NCBI GenBank assembly: GCA_963576565.1
Contig: OY755038.1
Coordinates: 60,798,366-60,862,365 of the forward strand
DNA: 64,000 nt
From: Aspidapion aeneum
Taxonomy: Eukaryota > Arthropoda > Insecta > Coleoptera > Brentidae
Reading direction: 5' to 3'
Shown: piece after piece, positions 35,014-45,559 of the stretch
Numbering within the stretch: position 1 is the first letter of the stretch
How the letters are laid out: the number at the start of each line of letters is the position of its first letter
Notes under the pieces: generated by a model
The model's input: the letters and a program-made list of their open reading frames with translations, nothing else
The model's database searches: none
What the model was told of the DNA's origin: nothing
Position numbers and translations under genes: made by a program

Positions 35014-36520
35014 TATCTCGATGACCTCGTAATTGTCACACAGAGCTTTTCTGAACATCTTAGAATTCTTGAGGAAGTCCTACGAAGATTGCAGAATGCA
35101 AAGATAACGGTAAGTTGGGAAAAATGCCAACTGTGTAGGCCAGAAATGACTTATTTAGGTTTCGTAGTGGACCGTCGAGGCATCCGAGTTGACCCTAATA
35201 AAATTAGAGCCATGTTAGAGCTCCAGAGGCCAAGAACTGTCAGAGAAGTTCGTAGAGTTGTAGGTACGATATCCTGGTATAGACGTTTCATAGAGAATTT
35301 TTCAGCGATAATAGCTCCAATTACAGCTCTGACTAAGAAAAATCAAAAGTTCGATTGGACTCCAGACTGCGAAAAAGCATTTATTAAGATTAAGGAACTT
35401 TTAGTGACTGCACCGATTCTTACATGTCCAGATTATACCAAAGAATTTGTCAATCAAACAGACGCATCAGGATATGGAATAGGAGCATGTTTAACGCAGC
35501 CTTATCCTGAAGGAGACAAAGTCATATGCTATTTGAGTCGATCTTTAACTAAGCAAGAACGTGTTTACACGACCACCGAGCGAGAATGTTTGGCATTGGT
35601 TTGGGCGATAGAGAAGCTCCGGCCTTATATTGAGGGGATCTCATTTAAGGTCATAACAGATCATTTTAGTTTAAAATGGCTTCATAGCTTGAAAGAGCCC
35701 AGTGGAAGACTTGCTCGTTGGTCTGTAAAACTGCAGCAATATGACTTTGAAGTAATCCATCGGAAAGGGAAAGATTTAGTTGTCCCGGACATGTTGTCTC
35801 GTGCAGTACCTATGATTGATACAATTTCGCAGCCCAGAGATGTTTCAACAGCAATTAAAGATCGATGGTACCAAAAGATGGTAAAGAGGGTCGTAGAATC
35901 ACCGTTAAAATTTATGAACTGGAGATACACTGATAATAAGTTGTATAAATATGTCAAACAAGAATACCCTCAACTTTCACCATCTAACGAATATTGGAAA
36001 GAGGTAGTCCCCAAAGATCATAGGCGTAGAATTATTGGAGAAGCTCACGATCCTCCTACCGCAGGACATATGTGTGTGTATAAAACCTACCACAGACTGG
36101 CAGAAAAATATTATTGGCCAAAAATGCGCCAGGACGTGGCAACTTTTGTAAAGAAATGCTTTGTCTGTGCAGCTCATAAAGGTGAATCTGATCAGATGGT
36201 ATCTCACCCAAAACCAACTCGTCCTTGGGAAATTATTTCGACTGATTTATGTGGACCTCTACCTCGTTCAACAAAGGGTAATTGCTGGATTCTCGTCGTT
36301 ACGGACTATTTGAGTAAGTTTTCCTTAGTTTTTCCAATGCGAACAGCCCCTACTCAAGCTGTTGTCAAGCATCTTGAGGAGCAAGTATTTATGGTCTTCG
36401 GAGTACCCCGTTTGTTACTTTGTGATAATGGCCCTCAGTACAAAAGTAACGAGTTTAAACGTTTTGCTGAGAGTTATCAGGTTAAAATTCAGTATAATCC
36501 GTATTCACCCCAGAGCAAAT
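35014..36520 (+). pseudogene. Gypsy pol, RT active site, RNase H and integrase core
   Basis: YLDD (35014-35025) opens this frame. The thumb region and RNase H follow (TDASGYGIGACL, RECLALVWAIEKLR, TDHFSLKWL). Integrase comes next: an HHCC-type finger (AHDPPTAGH ... CFVCAAH, about 36045-36175), the first core aspartate in STDLCGPLP and the second in LCDNGPQY. The frame shifts again at about 36515, shortly before the integrase glutamate region, and runs into a stop at 36609. The track-style frame from ATG starts at 35089, but homology starts at 35014. Confidence 0.9.
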
Positions 36521-37074
36521 CCAACAGAAAGGACGAATCGTACGTTAAAAACCAGGTTATGTTGTTATGTGAAAGACAACCACAGGAAGTGGGACGAACA
36601 AATACATAAACTTGCCTGCGCGATTCGTACTGCAACCCATGAGACAACCAGGATGTCTCCTTTCTTTGTTAATTTTGGTAGGAATATGTGTTTATCAGGA
36701 AAAGATTACTCCAACCCAGTTTTGTTATCTGAAGAGTGGTGTACAATCTGCAGCTGAAAGTAAGAACGAAGGTTTCCGGAAGCTCTATACGGATGAGAAG
36801 GTTAGAGGTGGCAGGAGAGAAAAACGTAGTTCAGTATAATTTGCGTACAAGGGTACCCAACTTTGTTGTAGGTCAGCGTGTTTGGAAGAAGAATTATGTG
36901 TTGTCAGATGCTGCGAAGTTTTTCTCGAAGAAGTTAGCACCGAAATTTGTTGGCCCTTATGTGATTAGGAATAAAATTTCTCCATCGATATTTGAGCTTC
37001 AGGAACCATCGGGCAAAGTACTAGGGAGTTGGCATGCCAAAGACCTTAAGTCGGCAGCAGACCCCTCCGATTAA
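36521..37074 (+). pseudogene. Gypsy integrase C-terminus in two frames
   Basis: 36521-36757 resumes integrase after a frameshift (NPTERTNRTLK, containing the catalytic glutamate, then KWDEQIHKLACAIRT and TRMSPFFVNFGR). A second frameshift near 36750 leads to 36760-37074, which encodes NLRTRVPNFVVGQRVW and the GPY/F-type end (KLAPKFVGPYVI). The stop is at 37072-37074. No env frame follows. Confidence 0.87.
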
Positions 37075-37098
37075 CCTTTTTAGGTTAATCGTCTTGAA

Positions 37099-37112
37099 GT
37101 TGGGGGGGATTA
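37099..37112 (+). promoter_or_regulatory. Gypsy polypurine tract
   Basis: gttgggggggatta directly precedes the 3' LTR: a G-rich tract of the kind used to prime plus-strand synthesis. Confidence 0.7.
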
Positions 37113-40100
37113 TGTAACGTGTCATTTTTGCGTTTAAGGCAACGTTACATATTTGTTTATTTAGGTAAATAATCAAGGCTCTTCGACTCGTCTTTCTGTA
37201 CACAAATTAAGGGTATTTTATAGAGCTAGGTTTGGAGGTTATATAGTGTCCAAAAAGTTACCTTATAAAGGAGACATTCCATCGAATTACTGTGGACACT
37301 ACGCACACCGTATTATCTGGACATTGTAATTGGAATTTAAGATCACAGGTTTCGGGAAAATCACATAAAAACATTTGACTGGTTTGTTTATCTGAAATTT
37401 CATAGTTTTCGTTGACTGTCATGACAATGAACAGCGATTCTGCTGGGGAATGGCGGCGTTGCCGCATCACAAATGGTTTCAGTAACAGGGAGGAAACATT
37501 TAGATGAACAGTTCATTCGCTTATGTTTATTTTCGAGGATATTGGGACAATCCGAACCCCATATCCTTCACGGATTAGCTAGTTTTGATAGCACGAAAAC
37601 ATATTTAGGTTCACGGTTTGACCAGTAACAACCGAGGCTCCGCCCACTTTGATATCTTTGTTAATTTGATAGGGAAAGGATAAAATAAATATGAGTTATG
37701 CACTTTTGTAAATGGGAGATGAACGAGGGATAAAAAACCAAGACTAAAAGAATAAACGAAATCGTGTGAGTTAACATCTGAACACTCTGGTGCCGAGTTT
37801 AAGCAGTAGTTCAGTGTGTATTTTTAGGTTCAGGTTCAGAAACAACTTTATTACTGTAGAAATGTTTTACAAAAATGGCGTTAAACCAGATGAATATTAG
37901 AGAAAACATTTATAAAGAGCAAAGGAAACTTTTGACTAAGACTGTAAATAAAATACAACTAAATTCTACACTCAGTATAGCTTTACTCATATGGGAATTG
38001 GTTGACTCTTCGAATATTCCTGGGTTTGATGCAAGCTCTGATCTCCAGTAATTGATTTTACAGTTGATGGTTTCAATGCTGAGCTTCTTATAGTCCGTCT
38101 GGTTATTTTCCTTCTACTTGATATGTTGGCGGGGGTCCGGTAGGCAAATGTTCGGTCTATGTATGGAGGGTGTCTCGACGTCCTTGTTATAAAAATTTCA
38201 ACCGTGGAAATAGATCCGACAACACCTCAATGCGCGTTTTACCTATTTTTCAATGTCCCCTTGGTCGGTGCTGGCCCCTATATACCGGTATGGAACTATT
38301 GCTGTATATCCTCATTGGTTAGTTTGAAAACCGCGGGTCTTTTCTTCCAGTCGTGTCGTTTTACTGTCATTTACAAAACGGTTTCCGGCCACTTCATTTT
38401 TTGCGTTCTCAACAGAGTGCCTGGTCTCTTGCTAACGAATTTTGGCTGGGTCGACAACAGTTTCTGGGATCGCCTTTGTTTTTGGTTTTGGCACTGCAAC
38501 GATTGCAGGAGATATCCCAGAAACTGTAGAAGTGAGTCCGTCGTGTCTAGGCGTAATCGAGAGTGACGCTCGCACCCTTTTGAGGGGAATTTAAGTCGAC
38601 CTACGCCATTTGTACGGGGAAGAGCATTGGTAAGTTCGATTTTATTTTTTTTCATTTTTTTTATTATTTGAGGACTCTTCAAGATAATATTTGCCTCCCA
38701 AATTGTAATTATTTTTCGTGGGAAATGTACTTTTTTTGACAAAAGACGTGGGGAATTGTTGGCGTTTTTATATTTTTCTTTTAACCACGTGTTGGATAAA
38801 AACTATATATTGTTTTTCTCCTTTGTCTACAGCCCTGTCAATTCCATCGACAGCTGTGCTGGACGCTGGTGGGAAGCCGGACGAGCCAGTTGTAACCCTG
38901 GGAAAGGTACGTTAGGGTTATTTTAGTTCATCTGTTTAAATCTACTTTGTTTTATTGAATCGACATGGGGTTCTCGATTTAAGTTGCTCGGTGTAGGGGA
39001 ACTTCGTGCAAAATTGACGAATTCCAGGAAACTGAAACATTTCATTTTCCACAGGGTTTTACGCTCGGGCAAGAAGCCAACAACCTTTTGACCACCATGT
39101 GCTGCCCTAGCACCATGTGCTAAGCAAGCCCGAGGGGAGACGCGGGCAAACCAGGACAGGAGTAGCAGGAGGAGAACAACACCACTTCCAGGTTTAATAA
39201 AACACCAAACTAACAATTAAATAATTGCAGGACCAAGGTAGGAGCAAGCCTTTAGACATAAGCATTTCATATAATTTTTTCAATATAATTTGGACAATCT
39301 TTTCATATAATTTTCAGTATAATTTAGACATTGTCTTACCAGATAACTTTTCAATATAATTTTAACATTGCTTGTAAACGCAAGGTAACGGTATGACGTC
39401 ATAACCACAATTTTGCGGCGTATTTACTAAGTTGACTTGTTTCCCTTCATTTCATTAATTTAAGACAATTTCTCCTGTGAAATTTGGAGTGCCTTGCTAT
39501 TTTGGCCCGAACTTGTTTAATTTTTTTTAGCATATTTCATGTTTCTAATCTTAACTTCAGCCCTTAAAATACACAAGATGAACTAAATTTTTGTATTATT
39601 TGTGCAACCCAATGACCAACTTTGCGGAGACAAAAGAGAGATGAGATTATATGTTTTAGCGGTTTCTTTACACTGTTTTGCCTCATGGGGTGGATCTCGG
39701 ACTGGGTTGCTGTCTGTCTCATTCTACCCAACGTAGAATGATGACAGCAGATATTTGGTCCAGATCTCCCCTATGATGGAACGATTTTGGAAGTGTATTT
39801 TTTTTTAAACAATCATTTATATAACCGAGTCTCACACTACTGACTCAGATGTAGGTACACTATGACCTGTTAAAGGAGTCCATCTACCTGTAAAGTGCTT
39901 CTATTTTTGTCATCTTAATTCAATCTTTTAGAATTTTTATTTTGTTTATTAGTCAATTTTTTTTGGTTTTTTTATTACACAAATACTCTGGAAGCCTCGG
40001 AAGTAAGTAGAATTTCATTGTTTGGCTGCAACGTTTGGGTTGAACTGTATTTTATTTAAGATCTTCTTTGTAAAACATTGGTATTAAATAATGTGGCGCA

Positions 40101-40280
40101 CTTAAAATTTTTTTATTTCTGAACCCCCCCTTCTCCACTGTATAAAAGTTACCCGGGCATATCAATGTTTTACCTAGCTGGAAAATAAAGTTCTGCTTCC
40201 AGATATTTATTTAATTATTCAATGGTTTTGTTGTGTCACAAGTTGGCAAATTGTCACACAACGCATTTTAATAGGCCACA
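37113..40280 (+). repeat. Gypsy 3' LTR (3168 bp)
   Basis: Copy of 16564-19718. Differences include an insertion near 38622 (gaagagcattggtaagt versus gaaggtaagt) next to the donor-like site, and a 5-base insertion near the 3' end (gcattttaatagg versus gcaatagg). Confidence 0.92.
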
Positions 40281-40284
40281 CAAT

Positions 40285-40527
40285 ATCGGCTGCATTTAAA
40301 GCAGAAGGAATGTAGCGCCATCAGTTTGAGGGAATGATTTCTTGGATTCTACTGACTCGATTTCCAACAAAGGTTTGCCAGCGATTAGGAGGGAATGAAA
40401 GCCAAATGCAATACGACTTGCGAATCGCAGAAAGTAACGATATTTGTAAAAGTTATTTTGCCTTCATACTAGCTATAAAACGAAGACAATTAATTCGCTT
40501 AAAAGAAATGCGCCTAGGAGTTCTAGC
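40285..40527 (-). pseudogene. BEL1 RNase H remnant at the Gypsy junction
   Basis: Minus-strand pieces in shifting frames match BEL2 RNase H: LELLGAFLLSELI, CDSQVVLHLAFIPS and RWQTFVGNRVSRIQEIIP. At least two frameshifts and one stop occur. The last codons before the Gypsy LTR (ALNAADI) correspond to LNSADVA in BEL2. Confidence 0.8.
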
Positions 40528-42204
40528 CTAGCCAAAGTTTTTTAACTTTATAGGCGCGACCCTAGATTTTGCAGATATGAGAGAAACAGATATATTGTTT
40601 TCCTCTTCTACACGAAAATATACGACGCCTGCATAGCCTCGAATTGAAGCGTCACAGAAGCCGATGATTTGACAGGTATTGATTTTTGACAGTTTGATTT
40701 GTCGGGGTAATTGAAAATTGGTAAGAAGCGGGAATTCAGAACGAAGTTTGTTCCAAGAGTCAATGATAGAAGAATCTGGTTCTTCGTCCCAGCCTATTTT
40801 CGATATCCACAACTGTTGCAAAATAAATTTTGCTTGTAGCAACAAGGGACAAAGAAAACCTAAGGGATCGAAGATTGTTCCTATGATAGATAAAATAGAA
40901 CGTTTGGTTGGGGGTTTGTCTTTCATTCGGCATTGATAAGAAAAAATGTCGTGTTTTGGATGCCATTGAAGTCCTAAAACTTTAATAAAGTGTGGTTCCT
41001 CCTTGTCAAAAGAGAGAGCCATTTGACGATCGGGTTCTGGCAATGTTGCCAATAACTCAGGACAATTGCTTGCCCATTTTTTAAGTTCAAATCCTCCCGA
41101 CTTCAACAAATCATTGAGTTCCGTTTGAAGGGAAAGAGCTTCAGAAAGCGAAGGGCTAGTTCCCAAGATATCGTCGATGTAGATTGACGTTTTTAGAACA
41201 GTACTAGCCATAGGAAAACGTTCCTTTTCTCTCTCTGCCAGCTCATTTAATGTACGCATGGCTAGAAAAGGTGAGCATGTCATGCCAAAACTGACAGTAG
41301 AAAGTTCCCACACTGAAAGTGGGTCCTGTGGAGAAAACCTCCACAATATCCTTTGATAAGGACGGTGATAAGGATTGATAAGGACGTGACGGAACATCTG
41401 TTTGATATCAGCAATGTAGGCAATAGGATTAAGACGAAACGTAAGGAGTAAAGAAGCAATATCCTTTTGAAGTTTCGGTCCAGATAACAACGTGTCATTG
41501 AGACTAATATTCTTTGGGGTGACTGCCGAACAATCCCAGACTACCCTTAATTTTGTACTTAAGCTTTCCGGCTTTAGTACGCAATGATGTGCTAAAAAAC
41601 ATGATACGTCGATTTTTGGTTGACTAGATAAAACGAAACTCATATGATTAGAATCGATATAGTCTTGCATGAAACTTGAATAGGCAGTGTACAGATCAGG
41701 ATTTTTGATTAATCTATTTTCTAGAAGTAAAAATCTACGATAAGCTTGCGGATAAGTATTTCCTAGGTCAGGGTTTATTTTATCTTTAAACTGAAGATCT
41801 ACCATGAATCTACCGCTCGGTTGTCGTACGACACTCGCAGTAAAAATTGATTCCGCTTGTTTTTCTTCCTTTGATAAGATTTGTTTTTTAGGCAAATGTT
41901 TGATTTCCCAAAACCTAGGGATAATGACCTCTAAAGGAGGTGAATGACTCGTTAAAAAACAACTGGTTCGTTCCGTAAGACTACCTACTTCGTCCACTTT
42001 TCCCATGACGACCCAGCCAAAGATGGTTTCAAGGGCTGAAGGTTGCCATTTTTGTCCAAGAACCCTGCCCTCCTTGAATATCTGTGCGAATAACTCGCAA
42101 CCAATAACTAGGTCCACAGGTCTAGATTTGAAATAAGATGGGTCGGCAAGTTTAAGGTTTTCCAAGTGTTTCCACTGATTATCGTTCAAAGTGAATGTAG
42201 GCAT
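40528..42204 (-). pseudogene. BEL1 protease end, RT and RNase H start
   Basis: A 558-codon open frame. The N-terminal part ends the protease/linker (KLADPSYFKSRPVDLVIGCELF, TIFGWVVMGKV). RT follows: SLSTKLRVVWDCSA, DTLLSGPKLQKDI, ADIKQMFRHV, FGMTCSPFLAMRTL and catalytic YIDD (residues 342-345, 41170-41181 on the minus strand). GFCDASIRGYAG opens RNase H. The frame is lost after KSRVAPIK near 40545. Apart from its ends this is the best preserved part of BEL1. Its first ATG is not the true start; homology extends upstream to about 42240. Confidence 0.92.
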
Positions 42205-43058
42205 ATTGGAACATAATTGTGGAACGACAATTGCTTCGAAATTAAGTAAAGGAGTGACCTGTCCTTGTGGCTTAATGTGACATTGAACGAGCCCTTTGGA
42301 AGTAAAAGACGAGACGACAATTGATTTAATCCGAATATTTCAGTGGTGTAACTTCGCCTAGGAAGATTAAGACGCTGAATACACTTTTCACTGATGAATC
42401 CTGTCTGTGATCCAGAATCAAGCAGTGCCCTTACAGGTTGAAAATTTCCGCAACCGTCCATAACATCTATTATGGCGGTGCATAAAAGAAAGGTACCTGA
42501 AGGTCCTGAGGCATTTAATGACACATGAAGATTATTGACAGGTGGTGTGTGAATGACAGGACTAGTATCTGGGCTTCCAGACTCTTGATTAGTTTCTAAG
42601 ATATGAGTTAAAGTGTGGTGCCTTTTACTATTGCAAGTCCTGCATGAATATTTTGATTTGCACGTATCTACCCCATGCGAGGGATGAAAACACGCTAGAC
42701 ATAATTTTTTCTGCTTGACGAAAGATAGGCGATCGATAGGTGAGAGGTAAAGAAATGTATGACATTTCGAAAGCACGTGACCTTGATTACATCGGAGACA
42801 TTTTATTCCCGTTCTTGAATTAGTTGAGGTGCCAGCCAGTCCTATAAAAGGCGAATTGGATGATTTATAGGTAGGCTTTTGCCCAAACTGATTTTGCATA
42901 GAATTTGAATTTTGATAGGTAGGCTTTTGCCCAAACTGATTTTGCATAGAATTTGATTTTTGATAGGTAGGCTTTTGCCCAAACTGATTTTGCATAGAAT
43001 TTGATTTTTGATAGGTAGGCACCTTTTTGGGTGCTGTTGATTGAGGAAGTGATTCCAA
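42205..43058 (-). pseudogene. BEL1 gag C-terminus, zinc cluster and protease
   Basis: The frame (to 42186) begins with a Gln/Asn-rich region of 16-residue repeats (TYQKSNSMQNQFGQK, 42867-43020). It continues with Cys/His motifs (CLRCNQGHVLSKC, CLACFHPSHGVDTC, CRTCNSKRHHTLTH) and the aspartic protease site LLDSGSQTGF. Near 42250-42300 a frameshift diverts the end. The correct frame re-enters the RT ORF. Confidence 0.85.
42867..43020 (-). repeat. 48-bp tandem repeats inside BEL1 gag
   Basis: ataggtaggc recurs at 42867, 42915, 42963 and 43011, exactly every 48 bp, so the frame is kept and 16 residues are repeated about three times. The units are almost identical. Confidence 0.9.
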
Positions 43059-43574
43059 AACTTTACATCTTTTTTCTAGAAATTAAAAAAGTGACTGAAA
43101 AGTGGGAATTTCGGTATTAGTATTGGCGTGACGAATTTAGAAATTTGAACGCGTCGGAATATCCAATTTTTCTAACAAAATGAAAAAAATAATAAAGTCC
43201 CAACTGTCAACGTCAAAGCTAATTGATTTTAAAATTTCTAGGGATTCTGAAAATGTGTTAATTAAATTACGCAATTCTTTAGCTGACTCGTTTTTTAAGG
43301 TAAAGTTCATAATTGTGCTTAAAGCATCATTTGCGAGGTCTCGCTTGTTTTGATATCTATTGACTAATTTGTCGTAAGCAATTTTATAATTTGGATCAGA
43401 TGAGCTAATTTTGATCAGATGAGCAATTTTATAATTTTGATCAGATGAGCTGATATCAATTTTAAAAGCTCATCCTCGAGATATGAAAATAAATATTGAA
43501 GTTTTCGAACGTTACTTAGACTTTTGATCTATAATGTTATTAAAAAGATCGAAAAAGCTTGGCCATAATTTTTT
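43059..43574 (-). pseudogene. BEL1 gag middle, degraded
   Basis: About 515 bp between two gag frames with no long open frame. Short repeats of gatcagatgagc occur near 43395-43455. BEL2 has about 220 residues here, so the DUF1759-like part of BEL1 gag is probably partly deleted and frameshifted. Confidence 0.6.
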
Positions 43575-43892
43575 TTATGATCCCGAAAAGGATGGGGCCT
43601 CAACCGGAAATATTTCAGAGTAAACCCCTTTACACGCATAAAAATATTTACGAGCTTCTGAAAGGATCGCATCCTGCGTTTTAAACTCCTCGTCGTCCGA
43701 GTCGTCTATCAACATAATGACATCATTATGTGCCAACATGCATTTATCGATAGTTTCATCCAAGTCGGAATACCTCACTTGAAACTCGTTTCTCGCTTTT
43801 AAGTCCGTTGCCGCGGTCTGTGAAAACACATAACACTCGGTGATCGCAGATATAAAACCCTTTCGTTTTTGCACGGCTTTTTTGATAGACAT
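43575..43892 (-). pseudogene. BEL1 gag N-terminus
   Basis: 105 codons from ATG at 43892. Helical and charged (RYSDLDETIDKCMLAHND), matching in style the BEL2 gag start, where VRLIDLDEMKESF occupies the same place. It ends at a stop after EAPSFSGS, at the position where BEL2 has EAPQPQ. Confidence 0.75.
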
Positions 43893-43919
43893 GATTTTAC
43901 CTTTGAAATGACGAAATTA

Positions 43920-44193
43920 TCGGTAAATATACAATTAACGCTAAATTAATGCTTCTGAAATAGAAAAATGACGAATTGTCGAAAATATGCACTAATTTAT
44001 CGCAATTGATGAAAATTGTTTTAAATATCGAAATGATATGGAACACATCAAATCACAGAAATGTCGGTAAATATACAATTAACGCTAAATTAATGCTTCT
44101 GAAATAGAAAAATGATGAATTGTCGAAAATATGCACTAATTTATCGCAATTGATGAAAATTGTTTTAAATATCGAAATGATATGGAACACATC
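43920..44193 (-). repeat. 130-bp direct duplication in BEL1 leader
   Basis: 43920-44049 and 44064-44193 are nearly identical (one difference noticed: acgaat versus atgaat), 14 bp apart. They lie between gag and the 5' LTR. Confidence 0.92.
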
Positions 44194-44463
44194 TATTCAC
44201 TGAAATTGTGCTTGTTTGTTTTGATTGCTTCTCGATCTGTTTACTGAATGACCACGCGGTAGACCCTGCGTTACTATAGCAGCGGACCGAAAACAGGTGA
44301 ACTGCGCCGATACCGAAAGTCGAGCCAAACTCTTTCTCGGTTCAATACGATTGCCAAAATTCAAGGCCGTATGATCTCGGCGAAAATGTGAAAATTAAAT
44401 GGCCGACCTATTAATACCGTCGTATGGAGTAAATTTAAATAATTCGGGTCGTAGGAACACTTA

Positions 44464-44933
44464 TGTTTGCCCGCAGTTAGAAAAACGATAACTGCAGTGG
44501 ACTGTATATATTTTAATTAATGAAAGCGCGAACAAACATAAATATATTGATATGAAATCACGAAATAATTAAGGTCCATAGGTTAATTGTTGGTACCACA
44601 CAACGGAAATCAGAAACAAAGCACTCACCAGTTTGCAGCCAATTTCTCCACGTTCCAAGGGGTCCTTGTCTGGATCTAATGATGGCACCACGTAGCTAGG
44701 GCTAAAGTTTCTAGTTCTATGCTTCAGTATACCAAAATCGAGCACTTTCAAGTGTAGATATTTGAAATAGTTGGAGAAAGAAATTAACACGTCATTTTCT
44801 CGAGGCGGTAGAAAAAGGATCTCGCCGATTGTTGGTGCGCATGTCGAAATGCGCGAAAAATGTACTCTGTCCGTCATCCAATTGTGTGGTTTTAAAATTT
44901 ACAAACAACCGCGAAATTTAGCGGGAGCTAACA
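44464..44933 (-). repeat. BEL1 5' LTR
   Basis: 470 bp, tgtttgcccg...gctaaca on the plus strand, followed by the target duplication actgac. The minus-strand frame 44569-44877 is LTR sequence, not a gene. Confidence 0.92.
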
Positions 44934-44939
44934 ACTGAC

Positions 44940-45524
44940 AGATATTTAATTTTTAAGATATTACGAAAACAGGTAGGAATATTTAAAAAAATTATAACGG
45001 CAACCAAACAGTTCTAGGTGCAGTTTTTGGATTTTTACACAGAAAAAAATACTTTATATAACACTGTGTTAAGGTAAAATCCGCCATCTAAAAAACACAA
45101 ATAAATAGAGAACGTTTTCTTTGATAACAATTTTCAAGGCAACTAAGTTATTGCAATTATTTTCGAACAACAGGTATGATATGGTTTAAATTAAGTCTTT
45201 ACATGTTCGCACATCATTAGTCGACCGACATAATGAAAACAAATGGCCCTTGTGCTTTATCTGTCCCAGATCGATGATCTGTTTCATGGAAAAACCGGTG
45301 TTTAAAAAAAATCTAGTAATTTATATTTAACAGCCTTTTAAACACTGATTTGCAATTTGAAAACCGCACAGAACAAAGTTCAAACAATAATTTTTACATT
45401 CCTAGCTCGCGTAGCAATGGCTAGAGAAGGTATTATTTTCGACAAAATTTTTTTGTTAAGATAACGCCAAAAATGTGTTATTTGGGTGTATTTTGACCTA
45501 TCTTAGCAATATCGTTGTGATGTA

Positions 45525-45559
<35 letters not shown>

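Larger units (their letters stand above)
16564..40280 (+). mobile_element. Giant Gypsy LTR retrotransposon nested in BEL1
   Basis: LTRs at 16564-19718 and 37113-40280 (tgtaacgtgt...ataggccaca) are flanked by caat (16560-16563, 40281-40284). A primer-binding site follows the left LTR and a purine tract precedes the right one. Gag (32164-33960) and pol (about 33961-37074) are on the plus strand; no env lies between pol and the LTR. Length is 23.7 kb, or about 16.6 kb without the nested BEL2, unusually large. About 24 substitutions and five indels by eye between the LTRs (about 0.8%) suggest a fairly recent insertion, yet gag-pol carries several lesions. Confidence 0.93.
14271..44933 (-). mobile_element. 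BEL1: BEL/Pao LTR retrotransposon split by a Gypsy insertion
   Basis: LTRs lie at 14271-14741 and 44464-44933 (TG...CA). The 6-mer actgac precedes the left LTR (14265-14270) and follows the right LTR (44934-44939). Coding is on the minus strand: gag at 43.9-42.5 kb, protease/RT at 42.3-40.5 kb, RNase H then integrase at 16.5-14.9 kb. Subtracting the Gypsy insertion (16564-40280 and its caat duplication) leaves about 6.94 kb, normal for BEL/Pao. The LTRs differ at about 13 sites by eye in 470 bp (near 3%), the oldest of the three nested elements. All ORFs are broken. Confidence 0.93.

Noticed and set aside
37075..37112. An env gene in the Gypsy element
   Set aside because: Only 38 bp separate the pol stop from the 3' LTR.
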